The notes under the pieces were generated by a model, which did no database searches, was not told where the DNA came from, and saw nothing but the letters and a program-made list of their open reading frames with translations. Position numbers and translations under genes: made by a program. 38,123 nucleotides of DNA from an uncultured Alphaproteobacteria bacterium (GTDB lineage Bacteria; Pseudomonadota; Alphaproteobacteria; UBA828), in NCBI GenBank assembly GCA_913053235.1, contig CAJXFT010000014.1, positions 1-38,123 of the forward strand, given 5' to 3'. Below, one piece after another: positions 1-8,456 of this stretch (its first letter is position 1; each line of letters begins with the position of its first letter).

Positions 1-285
1 TTGTTCATGCACCGCGCCCAGCACAACGCTGTGTTCGAGCGCGATACCCTCGGGCACCAGCTCGGCGGTGATTTTCTTGAGCTCGTCGAGCGCCATCGCC
101 TCGGCCTCTTCCTCGGCGCCTTCCGGGAAATAATGGCCGACCAAATTCATGCCGTAGCCGGGCAGCACGGTCATGACGTGGAGCATGCCACCGGAGGCCC
201 GGCACAGTTCGCCGGCGGCGGGCAGGGCTTTTTCCCAGGATGAACGTTCATTGAGATCGAGCGGCATCAAAACTGTTTCATACAT
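1..285 (-). CDS. Universal stress protein (UspA family), 3' end outside window
   Basis: Reading the minus strand from an ATG at 285 gives 95 residues with no stop before the window edge, so the C-terminus is missing. The start (MYETVLMPLDL) is the usual first beta strand of the Usp fold. It is followed by a helix with AAGELCRASG and a second strand HVMTVLPGYG, as in single-domain Usp proteins. The C-terminal GxxGxxG nucleotide loop that separates ATP-binding from non-binding members lies outside the window. The gene begins 33 bases after the TRAP permease stop on the same strand and is probably its last operon gene. Usp proteins encoded with TRAP transporters, such as TeaD of Halomonas, modulate the transporter; a similar job here is inference. 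Confidence 0.8.
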   Translation of the reverse strand, partial: MYETVLMPLDLNERSSWEKALPAAGELCRASGGMLHVMTVLPGYGMNLVGHYFPEGAEEEAEAMALDELKKITAELVPEGIALEHSVVLGAVHEQ

Positions 286-318
286 ATCGTTTCCCAACTG
301 GCTGCATGGCTAATGGTC

Positions 319-2532
319 TCACTTTTCGGCTTTCCCCGAGCGTCCAGGCCCGCGCCAACTCCCGGCACGGAGACGCTGCTGGGCATATAAGAGGGCGCAA
401 GCGGCAAGCGCCAAACCCTGTATCGCCTCGCGCGGTATATCGAGCGGCTCGGCCGCCAGCGAGGGGCGGAACAACAGCACGCAGAGGCCGAGCAGGACAA
501 GCCTCTCGACGATGCCGCAGCGCTCGGCGAAAAACCCCTGGACCGCGGCGGCGAAGCAAAACATCGCCAATAGCGAGACCAGAAAAATCCAGATCAGGCG
601 CAACGGATCGTCGATCCACAGGATCGCGCCCTCCGCACCGACGCCGTCGATCATCAGCAATTCGGTGTTGAAGAGGAAGATGAAGGGCAGAATCGCGGTG
701 CGCAGATCGTAGGTGAAGCCCTGCACGCCGGTGCGGATCGGATCGGTGCGCCCGATCGCCGCCGCGGCATAGGCGGCAAGGCCCACCGGCGGCGTATCAT
801 CGGCCAAAATGCCGAAATAAAACACGAACAGATGCGCCGCGATGATCGGAAAGATCAGCCCCGCATCGCCGCCCAGCGTCACGATCACCGGCGCCGTCAG
901 GGTCGCCATGACGATATAGTTGGCCGTCGTCGGCAGGCCCATGCCGAGAATCATGCTGGTGATCGCGGTGAGGACCAGCATGAGATAGATATTGCCCATC
1001 GAGATGGTATCGATCAGCGTGACGAAGCGCCCGACCAGCCCGGTGCTGATCACCACGCCGACGATGATGCCGGCGCTGGCGGTGGCGACGCCGACCGCGA
1101 TCATGTTGCGCGCGCCGCCGATCAGGCCGAGGAATATATCCTTGATGCCGTCGACGAAGGCGGTGCGCAGCGCCAGGCCCAGGGTCTCGCCATGCGCCGG
1201 CTCATACCCGGCCCGCCACCAGGCCAGCCAGGCGATGATCGGGCGCTGCACGACGATGATGACGGCGAGCGCCTCGATGGCAAACAGCACCGAGGTAATC
1301 GGCGAGCGGCGCAGCACCACCAGATAGACGACCAGCACGATGACCGGGATCATATAATGCAGGCCGCCCAACAAGGTCTTTAGAAGACGCGGCAATTCGG
1401 CGCGCGGGATGCGCTTGATGCCGAGTTTGCGCGCCTCCAAATGGACCACATAAAAAAGCGCGATATAGGAAATCAGCGCCGGTATCAGCGCCGCGCGCAC
1501 CACGTCGAGATAGGGTATGCCGATGATCTCGGCCATGATGAAGGCCGCCGCGCCCATGATCGGCGGCATCAGCTGGCCGTTGGTCGAGGCGGCGACCTCG
1601 ATGGCGGCGGCCTTGTGCGCCGGCAGGCCGACCTTTTTCATCAACGGGATGGTGAAGGTGCCGGTGGTCACCGTATTGGCGATGGAGGAGCCCGACACCA
1701 TGCCGGTCAGCCCCGAGGCGACGACCGCCGCCTTGGCCGGGCCGCCGCGCATCCAGCCGACCCCGGCGAAGGCGACATCGATAAAATATTTGCCGGCGCC
1801 GGCACGGTCCAGGAGGGCGCCGAACAACACAAATAAAAATACGAAATCGGTCGAGACGCCGAGCGGCACGCCGAAGATGCCGGTGGTCGAGAGATATTGA
1901 TCGGCGATGAGGAAGTCGAGGGGAATGCTCTTGTGGCGCAATATTTCCGGCATGTAGGGGCCGAGCAGACTGTAGGCCAGAAAGATAACGCCGAGGATCG
2001 GCAGCGCGGCGCCGAGCGCGCGGCGCGCCGCTTCGAGCAACAGCACGATCATCGCCACGCCGATCCACATATCGGCGTCGCTCGGCAGGCCCTGGCGCAT
2101 GATGATGCCTTCGTAATCCCACCAGATGTAGAGCGCGGCGGCGGCGGCGGCGACGCCGAGCGCGACATCCAGGAGTGGGATGCGGCGGCGCAACGAACGG
2201 CGCGGGCGGGCGCGCGGCATGGCGCGGCGCGCCAGCCTCAGCCAAAATGGCGGACGCGCCTCGTTGTAGGCGGGATAGGCGAGATAGACCAGCAGGATTG
2301 CGAAGGCGAGATGCCAGGCGCGCGCGACGGTGGCGTCGATCGGCTGATAGGCGATATAGAGCTGATAGCAGGACCAGGCGATGCACAAGAGCGTGATGGC
2401 GATGCGCGCGAGCGGAAACTCCGGGCTGCGCGGGCCGCTCTCGACCTCGCTCAGGATCTCGCGCGCCGCGGCCTCGCCGCTCTCGGCCTCGGGCCCCGGC
2501 GCCTCCCCGTCGCGCTGCCCGGGCTCCGCCAT
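319..2532 (-). CDS. TAXI-TRAP transporter permease, fused 4TM/12TM subunits
   Basis: A 737-residue very hydrophobic inner-membrane protein that fuses the small (DctQ-like) and large (DctM-like) TRAP permease subunits, the form that pairs with TAXI binding proteins. The first 40 residues are charged and cytosolic. Membrane segments then alternate to the end. Family signatures are visible: the GLTGMVSGSSIANT stretch near residue 280 and MILGMGLPTTANY near 540, both from the DctM core. It would import a small organic acid or related solute using an ion gradient and the periplasmic partner encoded just upstream. The ATG at 2532 follows an AGGACCAAGG stretch. A nine-pair stem-loop lies between it and the binding-protein gene. 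Substrate cannot be read from sequence. Confidence 0.93.
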   Translation of the reverse strand: MAEPGQRDGEAPGPEAESGEAAAREILSEVESGPRSPEFPLARIAITLLCIAWSCYQLYIAYQPIDATVARAWHLAFAILLVYLAYPAYNEARPPFWLRLARRAMPRARPRRSLRRRIPLLDVALGVAAAAAALYIWWDYEGIIMRQGLPSDADMWIGVAMIVLLLEAARRALGAALPILGVIFLAYSLLGPYMPEILRHKSIPLDFLIADQYLSTTGIFGVPLGVSTDFVFLFVLFGALLDRAGAGKYFIDVAFAGVGWMRGGPAKAAVVASGLTGMVSGSSIANTVTTGTFTIPLMKKVGLPAHKAAAIEVAASTNGQLMPPIMGAAAFIMAEIIGIPYLDVVRAALIPALISYIALFYVVHLEARKLGIKRIPRAELPRLLKTLLGGLHYMIPVIVLVVYLVVLRRSPITSVLFAIEALAVIIVVQRPIIAWLAWWRAGYEPAHGETLGLALRTAFVDGIKDIFLGLIGGARNMIAVGVATASAGIIVGVVISTGLVGRFVTLIDTISMGNIYLMLVLTAITSMILGMGLPTTANYIVMATLTAPVIVTLGGDAGLIFPIIAAHLFVFYFGILADDTPPVGLAAYAAAAIGRTDPIRTGVQGFTYDLRTAILPFIFLFNTELLMIDGVGAEGAILWIDDPLRLIWIFLVSLLAMFCFAAAVQGFFAERCGIVERLVLLGLCVLLFRPSLAAEPLDIPREAIQGLALAACALLYAQQRLRAGSWRGPGRSGKAEK

Positions 2533-2571
2533 CCTTGGTCCTATCCTGGTTCGCCTGGCGCCAAAGCAAAG

Positions 2572-2593
2572 GGGGGCGGCGAATGCCGCCCCC
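2572..2593 (-). terminator. Stem-loop between TAXI binding-protein and permease genes (attenuator-like)
   Basis: A perfect nine-pair G/C stem (GGGGGCGGC, loop GAAT, then its complement) sits in the 85-base gap between the two TRAP genes. On the minus strand it is followed by CCTTTGCTTTGG, a weak T stretch. Such hairpins behind binding-protein genes often stabilise the upstream mRNA 3' end or cause partial termination, so that binding protein exceeds permease. That role is inferred. Confidence 0.45.
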
Positions 2594-2617
2594 GATCACA
2601 TTGGCGAAATGTCGCGC

Positions 2618-3586
2618 TTATTTCCAGCCTTGCTCTTGGTAATATTTCAACGCGCCAGCGTGGAACGGCGCGGTCAAGCCCCTGAGCATGGCCTTCGGTT
2701 TCAATATGCGGAATGCCGCGTGGGTCGCTTTCAGCTCGTCGAGATTTTCGAACACCGTCTTGACGGCGTCATAGATCATCTCTTCGGAAGCGTTGGCGCT
2801 GGTCACCACGGTCGCGGTTACGGCATAGGTTTCGACATCCTCGTCGACGCCGTGATAGGTGCCGGCGGGGATTGTCGTCATGACGTAATAGGGCCGCTCG
2901 TCGACGAAGCCGTAGATCGCCGCGTCGTTGATCGAGATGATCTTGATCTGGGTCGAATTGGCCGGCTCCTCGATCGCGGCGGAGGGATTGCCGACGGTGT
3001 AGAAGAAGGCGTCGATCTTCTTGTCGACCAGGGCGCGGCTGGCTTCCTGCTGCTGCAGGCCCTGCGCCTTGATGTCATTGTCCTTGTCGATGCCGTAAAT
3101 GCGCAGCACATCCTCGGCGTTGCCGCGCTGGCCGGAGCCGGGATTGCCGATATTGACGGTCTTGCCCTTGAGGTCCATGACGCTGTTGATGCCGGTATCG
3201 GCGCGGGTCACCAGCAGCACCGTCTCGGGATGCATGCTGAAGACGCTGCGCAAATCCTCCATCGCCTTTCCTTCCCAGTCGCCTTGGCCCCGGAAGGCCT
3301 CGAAATTACGGTCGGACTGGGCGACGCCGAAATCGAGCAGGGTGCGTTTCACGGCGCGGATGTTGAACACCGAGCCCAGCGCCGGGCGCCCGACGCAGTT
3401 ATATTTGTCGCCGTTATGCTTGTTGATCAGATTGCATACGTTGAGGGCGACTTGATAATAGACGCCGGTCACCGAGCCGCCGCCGATCAAGATATCCTGT
3501 CCCGCCTTGGCCGGGCCGGTGGCGAATACCGCCGCCGTGAGAGCCGCCGCCGCGGCGAAGGCCAATACCGCTCTTCGACCGATCAT
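2618..3586 (-). CDS. TAXI-family TRAP transporter substrate-binding protein
   Basis: Periplasmic solute receptor of 322 residues. The ATG at 3586 is chosen over one nine codons upstream because it has AGAGGAG eight bases before it, and because it gives a clean signal peptide: RR near the N-terminus, a hydrophobic Ala-rich core, then cleavage after AKA near residue 28. The mature protein starts with DILIGGGSVTGVYYQVA, the TAXI-family opening in which the ligand pocket begins. Later LKGKTVNIGNPGSGQRG and the YTVGNPSAAI segment are also typical. It delivers solute to the fused permease encoded 85 bases downstream. TAXI proteins are reported to bind glutamate, oxoglutarate and other small acids; the ligand here is unknown. 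Confidence 0.94.
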   Translation of the reverse strand: MIGRRAVLAFAAAAALTAAVFATGPAKAGQDILIGGGSVTGVYYQVALNVCNLINKHNGDKYNCVGRPALGSVFNIRAVKRTLLDFGVAQSDRNFEAFRGQGDWEGKAMEDLRSVFSMHPETVLLVTRADTGINSVMDLKGKTVNIGNPGSGQRGNAEDVLRIYGIDKDNDIKAQGLQQQEASRALVDKKIDAFFYTVGNPSAAIEEPANSTQIKIISINDAAIYGFVDERPYYVMTTIPAGTYHGVDEDVETYAVTATVVTSANASEEMIYDAVKTVFENLDELKATHAAFRILKPKAMLRGLTAPFHAGALKYYQEQGWK

Positions 3587-3683
3587 GATTCTTCTCCTCT
3601 GTTCATTCTTCATTTGATCCCATCTCCCCGCTTCGCGCCGGCGGCAATTCGCCTCCGCGCCGCCCGGCCCGTGCGTCCTTAAT

Positions 3684-3716
3684 TCGAACCGTAGCGGCGC
3701 TACGGTTTGATTGCAA
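3684..3716 (-). promoter_or_regulatory. Inverted repeat and weak promoter-like motif upstream of the TAXI-TRAP operon
   Basis: AACCGTAGC at 3687-3695 pairs perfectly with GCTACGGTT at 3699-3707 across a 3-base loop, and the stem can extend to 3684-3710. On the minus strand TTGCAA (3716-3711) lies 17 bases before TACGGT (3693-3688), so the repeat would cover the spacer and -10 of a weak sigma-70-like promoter about 100 bases upstream of the binding-protein start. It could be an operator. It could instead be the terminator of the isochorismatase gene ending at 3737, though no T-run follows. Confidence 0.3.
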
Positions 3717-3736
3717 CCGGGCGGGCCGCGTCGGCG

Positions 3737-4291
3737 TCACTTAATGAGCTTGCTGATCTTCTTGAATTCGTCGCTGCCGGCGGCTTCGAGCCATTCGAAC
3801 AGCACCATTTCGCTGGTCACGCATTGCGCTCCGAGAGCGGCCATGCGCGCCACGCCGGCTTGGCGGTTTTCCTCGGCGCGCGAGCCGCTGGCATCGGTGA
3901 CCAGGAAGACCGGCAATTCCTCGGCCAGCAGGTCGGCCACCGTCTGCATGACGCAGACATGGGTCTCGGTGCCGCAAATCACCATCTGATCGCGCCCGCC
4001 GGCCCGTAAGGTCGATAAATCGCGGCTGAAATCCTCGCTGCGGGCGGCGCTGAATGTCAGCTTGGCGATGGTCCGTGAATCATTGGGCAGTTCGGCGGCG
4101 ATGGCGTCCAGCGTCGCGCCGAGGCCCTTGGGATATTGTTCGGAGACGATGACCGGGACGCCGAGCTGGCTCGCCCCGGCGAGCAATATGGCGGCGTTGG
4201 CGACCACCGCATCGCCCTTGTCGATGGCGGGAACCAGCTTGGTTTGGAGGTCGATGACGATGAGGACGGAGCGCTGAGCGTCGAGCAACAT
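3737..4291 (-). CDS. Isochorismatase-family cysteine hydrolase
   Basis: A 184-residue cytosolic hydrolase of the isochorismatase/nicotinamidase superfamily, YcaC/ISOC-like branch. The three expected catalytic residues are present: Asp14 in VIDLQ, Lys77 in IAKLTFS and Cys113 in GTETHVCVMQT. The SEQYPKGLG segment around residues 50-58 is typical of the short single-domain members. The ATG at 4291 is preferred to the longest frame (4363) because GGAGA lies just upstream and the protein then begins directly at the first beta strand. Members hydrolyse C-N or related bonds in small amides, or have no known substrate; none can be assigned. It diverges from the nitroreductase gene at 4423 and lies upstream of the TRAP operon on the same strand. 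Confidence 0.88.
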   Translation of the reverse strand: MLLDAQRSVLIVIDLQTKLVPAIDKGDAVVANAAILLAGASQLGVPVIVSEQYPKGLGATLDAIAAELPNDSRTIAKLTFSAARSEDFSRDLSTLRAGGRDQMVICGTETHVCVMQTVADLLAEELPVFLVTDASGSRAEENRQAGVARMAALGAQCVTSEMVLFEWLEAAGSDEFKKISKLIK

Positions 4292-4422
4292 AGGGTTTTC
4301 TCCGGGCGGGTTGGCGCTCAGCCTGACGAAATCGCCGCGCCGCCGCAAGGCCGCGCGATCCATGCGCCGGAAATTGCGCTAGGATGGCGCCGTGACCAGC
4401 AAAGGAAGGATGCCTCACCGAC

Positions 4423-5019
4423 ATGCAAAAACCAGCCAACAATGATTTTCCCATCCTCGACCAACTGCGCCAGCGGTGGTCGCCGCGGGCTTTCTCAAAC
4501 CGCCCGATCCCGCCCGAATCGGTGCGCTCGCTGCTCGAGGCGGCGCGCTGGTCGCCGTCCTGCCACAACGCCCAGCCGTGGCGTTTCATTCTCGCCGCGG
4601 GCCAGGCGGAAGGCGAATTCCAGGCGGCGCTGGCCTGCCTGAGGGAAGGCAACCGCAATTGGGCCGCCTCCGCGCCGCTTCTGCTGTTCGCCGTGGCGCG
4701 CATGAATTTCGACAAGGGCGGCGACAATCGCCACGCCTTTTACGATACCGGCCAGGCGATGGCCCATCTCAGCATCCAGGCCACGGCGCTCGGCCTCTTC
4801 GTCCATCAGATGGGCGGCATCCTGCCCGACCAGGTGCGCCAGACCTATGGCCTGCCCGAGGGCTTTGAGCCGGTGAGCGCGGCGGCGATCGGCTATTACG
4901 GAGAAAGCGACAGCCTGGACGAGGATTTGCGCAAGAAGGAGCTGGCGCCGCGCATTCGCAATGGCGTTTCCGAGTTCGCCTTCAGCGGCGCCTGGGAGCG
5001 GCCGGCGGCGCAAAAATAA
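4423..5019 (+). CDS. Nitroreductase-family FMN oxidoreductase
   Basis: A 198-residue flavoprotein of the nitroreductase fold, which reduces nitro, quinone or other electrophilic groups with NAD(P)H. RRWSPRAFS-type FMN phosphate-binding sequence is at residues 18-25, and SPSCHNAQPWRF near residues 44-55 is the classic dimer-interface and FMN motif. A glycine-rich FAIGYYGE-like segment lies near 160. AAGGAAGG precedes the ATG by about a dozen bases. It is divergent from the isochorismatase gene with 131 bases between the starts. Substrate is unknown. Members with this SPSCxNxQPW signature often act as stand-alone detoxifying reductases. Confidence 0.9.
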   Translation: MQKPANNDFPILDQLRQRWSPRAFSNRPIPPESVRSLLEAARWSPSCHNAQPWRFILAAGQAEGEFQAALACLREGNRNWAASAPLLLFAVARMNFDKGGDNRHAFYDTGQAMAHLSIQATALGLFVHQMGGILPDQVRQTYGLPEGFEPVSAAAIGYYGESDSLDEDLRKKELAPRIRNGVSEFAFSGAWERPAAQK

Positions 5020-5061
5020 GTTTTAACAATCCCCCCGCGCTGTCATATTTCGCCGCCGATT

Positions 5062-5081
5062 AAAAACGGCCTTTCGGCCGT
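5062..5081 (-). terminator. Terminator-like hairpin reading on the minus strand
   Basis: ACGGCC, a GAAA loop and GGCCGT form a six-pair stem on the minus strand, followed by a run of T. That is a good intrinsic-terminator form, but no minus-strand gene lies directly upstream of it. It sits between the nitroreductase stop and the ferredoxin reductase start, both on the plus strand. On the plus strand the stem has no T-run after it. It may block antisense transcription or serve weakly in both directions. Confidence 0.35.
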
Positions 5082-5106
5082 CGACTCTGTAGGAGTTTTG
5101 TCTCGC

Positions 5107-6414
5107 ATGAGCCTCAGCGTAGCGATCATAGGATCGGGTCCGGCGGCCTTTTACACCGCCGGCGCCCTGTTGAAGTCCGACACCGATTGCCGCATCGATA
5201 TCATCGAGCGCCTGCCCTGCCCCTATGGATTGATTCGCTTCGGCGTGGCGCCGGATCACGAGAAGACCAAGAATGTGTGGCGCGCCTTCGCCAAGACGGC
5301 GGCGCATGAGAAGGTCAATTTTTACGGCAATGTCGAGATCGGCAAGGAGATAAGCCTCGGCGAATTGCGCCGGATCTATGACGCGGTGGTGCTCGCCGTC
5401 GGCGCCGGCAGCGACCGCGCCGTCGGCATCCCGGGCGAGGACAAGAAAGGCGTCTTCGGTTCCGCCACCTTCGTCAATTGGTATAACGGCCATCCCGATT
5501 GCCGCGACCTCGAGCCGGACCTCGACGTCCAGGCGGCGGTGGTTCTCGGCAACGGCAATGTCGCCATCGATGTCGCCCGCGTGCTGGTCAAGACTCCAGG
5601 CGAAATGGCGGCGACGGATTTGCCCGACTATGCGGCCCGGCCGATCCATGCCTCGCCCTTGACGGATGTCTATATGGTCGGCCGGCGCGGCCCCAACGAG
5701 GCCAAATACACCAATGTCGAGCTGCGCGAGATGGGCCGTCTGGAGAATTGCGTAGCCTTGGCCGAGGCCGCGCAACTGCCCGATTCGGTGGCCGGCGAAA
5801 TGTCCGACCGCGACCGCCGGATGAAGGAAAAAAACCTCGCCACGGTGCGTGAATTCACCACCCGCAAGGGCGACGAGAAGCCCAAGCGGGTGCACTTCAA
5901 ATATTACGCCCAGCCGGTCGAGATTCTCGGTGACGCGCGGGTGACGGGCGTGCGCTTCGAACGCACTCAGGTGGTCGACGGGCGCGCCGAGGGCGTGGGC
6001 GAATATTTCGAGATCGCTTGCGGCCTGGTGGTCGCCGCCATCGGCTACACCTCGCGCCCGGTCGCCGAGACGCCGTTCGACGCGCGCGGCGGCATCGTCC
6101 GCAATGACGACGGCCGGGTGGAAGACGGCCTCTATGCGGTGGGCTGGATCAAGCGCGGCCCGAGCGGCGTTATCGGCAGCAACAAGCCGGACGGCAAACT
6201 GGCGGCCGAGCAGATTCTCGCCGATCACGGCGCCGGAAGTGGCGAAAAGAGCGGGCGCGCGGCCTTCGAAGCGCTGTTGGCCGAACGCGGCGTGCGCGCC
6301 GTCAGCTTCAGCGAATGGCAGACCATCGAAGCGGCCGAAATCGCCAACGCCCGGCACGGTGCGCCGCGCAAGAAATTCGTCAGCACCGGCGAAATGCTGG
6401 CGCTGCTCGGCTGA
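5107..6414 (+). CDS. Ferredoxin--NADP+ reductase, adrenodoxin-reductase (FprA) type
   Basis: A 435-residue FAD enzyme that moves electrons between NADP(H) and a ferredoxin in the cytosol. FAD motif GSGPAAFYTAG is at residues 9-19. CPYGLIRFGVAPDH follows near 40. The NADP-domain glycine motif LGNGNVAIDVAR is near 150, with VGRRGP about 50 residues on. The C-terminal GWIKRGPSGVIG near 340 is diagnostic of the adrenodoxin-reductase branch, and length fits that family. ATG at 5107 is chosen because AGGAG lies eleven bases upstream; a TTG at 5098 is too close to it. korA-korB follow on the same strand, suggesting this enzyme recycles the ferredoxin they use. No ferredoxin gene lies in the window. 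Confidence 0.93.
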   Translation: MSLSVAIIGSGPAAFYTAGALLKSDTDCRIDIIERLPCPYGLIRFGVAPDHEKTKNVWRAFAKTAAHEKVNFYGNVEIGKEISLGELRRIYDAVVLAVGAGSDRAVGIPGEDKKGVFGSATFVNWYNGHPDCRDLEPDLDVQAAVVLGNGNVAIDVARVLVKTPGEMAATDLPDYAARPIHASPLTDVYMVGRRGPNEAKYTNVELREMGRLENCVALAEAAQLPDSVAGEMSDRDRRMKEKNLATVREFTTRKGDEKPKRVHFKYYAQPVEILGDARVTGVRFERTQVVDGRAEGVGEYFEIACGLVVAAIGYTSRPVAETPFDARGGIVRNDDGRVEDGLYAVGWIKRGPSGVIGSNKPDGKLAAEQILADHGAGSGEKSGRAAFEALLAERGVRAVSFSEWQTIEAAEIANARHGAPRKKFVSTGEMLALLG

Positions 6415-6577
6415 GGCATATTTCACCCTACGTTCACTCGGATTTGACAGCTTGAACGGTGGACGAACCCGGCTATTAGGCATATGTACTGACTAACCGG
6501 GGAGGGTGATGAAATCGCGGCCGTTGCGCGATTTTGAAAGCGCCCGGCATTTTTTCAGACTATCGATGGAGAGTTGC

Positions 6578-8455
6578 GTGAGTTCGGATGGAAATGCGGC
6601 AGTGAAGCTGGCCGAGGTCGAACGCGAGGAAATCGATGCGGTGGTGGTTCGTTTTGCCGGCGATTCGGGAGACGGCATCCAATTGACCGGCGGGCGCTTC
6701 GCCGAGACGACGGCGATCGCCGGACAGGATCTCGAGACATTTCCGGATTTTCCCGCCGAAATCCGCGCACCCATAGGCACCACTTACGGCGTCTCGGCGT
6801 TTCAGATCAATTTCGGCTCGGGCGCGATTTTGACCTCGGGCGATGCGCCCGATGTGCTCGTCGCCCTCAACCCGGCGGCGTTGATCGTCAATATCGAAGA
6901 GATCAAGCCGGGCGGGCTGATAATCGTCGATTCGGGCTCGTTCAGCGCCAAGAACCTTCAGAAAGCCGGCTATAAGGCCAACCCGCTCGAAGACGGCAGC
7001 CTGGAAAAATACCGCATCTTTCCCATCGACATCTCGCGCCTGACCCTGGAAGCGGTGAGCGGCGCCGAGGTCAGCAAGCGCGATGGCCTGCGCTGCAAGA
7101 ATATGTGGACGCTGGGGCTGATCAGCTGGATGTATGACCGTGGCCTGACGCGCACCACCGATTGGCTGGACGGCAAGTTCGGCAAGAGCATACCGAACGT
7201 CGCCAAGGCCAATATCGCGGCGCTCAAGGCCGGCCATGCATTCGGCGAAACGGCGGAAATGCCCGACGGCGTGCGCGGCTTTACCATCCAGCCGGCGGAA
7301 TTCGAGCCCGGCGTCTACTGCACCGTCACCGGCACCGAAGCGACCTCATGGGGCCTCGTCACCGGCGCCCAATTGGCTGGCCTGAAAATCACCATGTGCT
7401 CCTATCCGATCACCCCGGCATCGGGCGTGCTGCACGTCCTGGCGCGCCTCAAATCCTACGACGTGACGACGTTTCAGGCGGAAGATGAAATTGCCGCCGT
7501 CTGTGCCGCCATCGGCGCCTCCTACGCCGGCGCGCTCGGCGTCACCTCTAGCTCCGGTCCGGGCATCGCGCTCAAGACCGAGGCGATCGGCCTCGCCATC
7601 GCCACCGAATTGCCGCTCATCATCGTCAACACCCAGCGCGCCGGGCCGTCCACCGGCATGCCGACCAAGACCGAACAATCCGACCTCTACCTGTCCGTCT
7701 ATGGCCGCAACGCCGACGCGCCGCTGGTCGTTCTCGCCGCCCATTCCTCCGCCGATTCCTTCGACGTCGCCATTGAGGCGGTGCGCCTGGCGACCAAATA
7801 TATGACGCCCGTGGTCATCCTCAGCGACACCTATATCGCCAACGCCGCCGAGCCGTGGCGGGTGCCCGACGCCGATCATTTCGAGCCCTTCAAGGTCGAA
7901 TTCCGCACCCACAGCACCGGTTTCCAACCCTTCATGCGCGACAGCGAGACGCTGGCCCGGCCCTGGGTCAAACCCGGCACGCGCGGCCTCGAGCACCGCA
8001 TCGGCGGGCTGGAGCGCGCCTATGGCAGCGGCAACGTCTCCTACGATGGCGAAAACCACCAGCGCATGACCGATGTCCGTTTCAGGAAAATCGAGCGTAT
8101 CGCCGATGATATCCCCCTACAGGCCATGGAATCGGGCGCCGACAGCGGCCAGTTGGTGGTGCTCGGCTGGGGCTCGACCTATGGCCCGATCAGCAGCGCC
8201 GTCGGCCATTTGCGCGCCGACGGCAAGACGGTCAGCCATATCCACCTGCGCTACATCAATCCGATGCCGAAAAATCTCGGCGAGCTGCTCGCCCGTTTCG
8301 ACAAGGTGCTGGTGCCCGAGATGAATATGGGCCAGCTCACCACCATGGTGCGCGACCGCTTCATGATCGAAGCGCAAGGCCTGCACAAGGTGACCGGAAA
8401 ACCGTTCCGGATTTCGGAAATCGAAGACGGCATCCGCGCCAGCCTGGAGAAATGA
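6578..8455 (+). CDS. korA: 2-oxoglutarate:ferredoxin oxidoreductase, alpha subunit (gamma-alpha fusion)
   Basis: About 625 residues. The gamma domain comes first, with VVRFAGDSGDG at residues 23-33. The pyrimidine-binding alpha domain follows, with SYPITPASG at 275-283 and then TFQAEDEIAA and TSSSGPG, all typical of two-subunit 2-oxoacid oxidoreductases. With KorB it converts 2-oxoglutarate plus CoA to succinyl-CoA, CO2 and reduced ferredoxin, or the reverse. The start is uncertain. GTG at 6578 has GGAG six bases upstream and gives the usual short leader, but ATG at 6509 or GTG at 6506 follow GGGGAGGG and would add 23-24 residues. Sequence alone does not fully separate 2-oxoglutarate from pyruvate or branched-chain 2-oxoacid enzymes. 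Confidence 0.92.
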   Translation: MSSDGNAAVKLAEVEREEIDAVVVRFAGDSGDGIQLTGGRFAETTAIAGQDLETFPDFPAEIRAPIGTTYGVSAFQINFGSGAILTSGDAPDVLVALNPAALIVNIEEIKPGGLIIVDSGSFSAKNLQKAGYKANPLEDGSLEKYRIFPIDISRLTLEAVSGAEVSKRDGLRCKNMWTLGLISWMYDRGLTRTTDWLDGKFGKSIPNVAKANIAALKAGHAFGETAEMPDGVRGFTIQPAEFEPGVYCTVTGTEATSWGLVTGAQLAGLKITMCSYPITPASGVLHVLARLKSYDVTTFQAEDEIAAVCAAIGASYAGALGVTSSSGPGIALKTEAIGLAIATELPLIIVNTQRAGPSTGMPTKTEQSDLYLSVYGRNADAPLVVLAAHSSADSFDVAIEAVRLATKYMTPVVILSDTYIANAAEPWRVPDADHFEPFKVEFRTHSTGFQPFMRDSETLARPWVKPGTRGLEHRIGGLERAYGSGNVSYDGENHQRMTDVRFRKIERIADDIPLQAMESGADSGQLVVLGWGSTYGPISSAVGHLRADGKTVSHIHLRYINPMPKNLGELLARFDKVLVPEMNMGQLTTMVRDRFMIEAQGLHKVTGKPFRISEIEDGIRASLEK

Positions 8456-8456
8456 G

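Noticed and set aside
1202-2599. Long minus-strand frame of 465 codons overlapping the TRAP permease
   Set aside because: Arg/Pro/Ala-rich composition with no domain, in another frame of the hydrophobic permease; typical high-GC shadow.
6444-6479. TTGACA (6444-6449) with TATTAG (6474-6479) as a korA promoter
   Set aside because: The spacer is 24 bases, too long for sigma-70; no better -10 lies at 16-18 bases.
5023-6483. 486-codon minus-strand frame opposite the ferredoxin reductase
   Set aside because: Antisense of a clear FAD enzyme; composition rich in His/Ala/Asp without motif, so a shadow frame.
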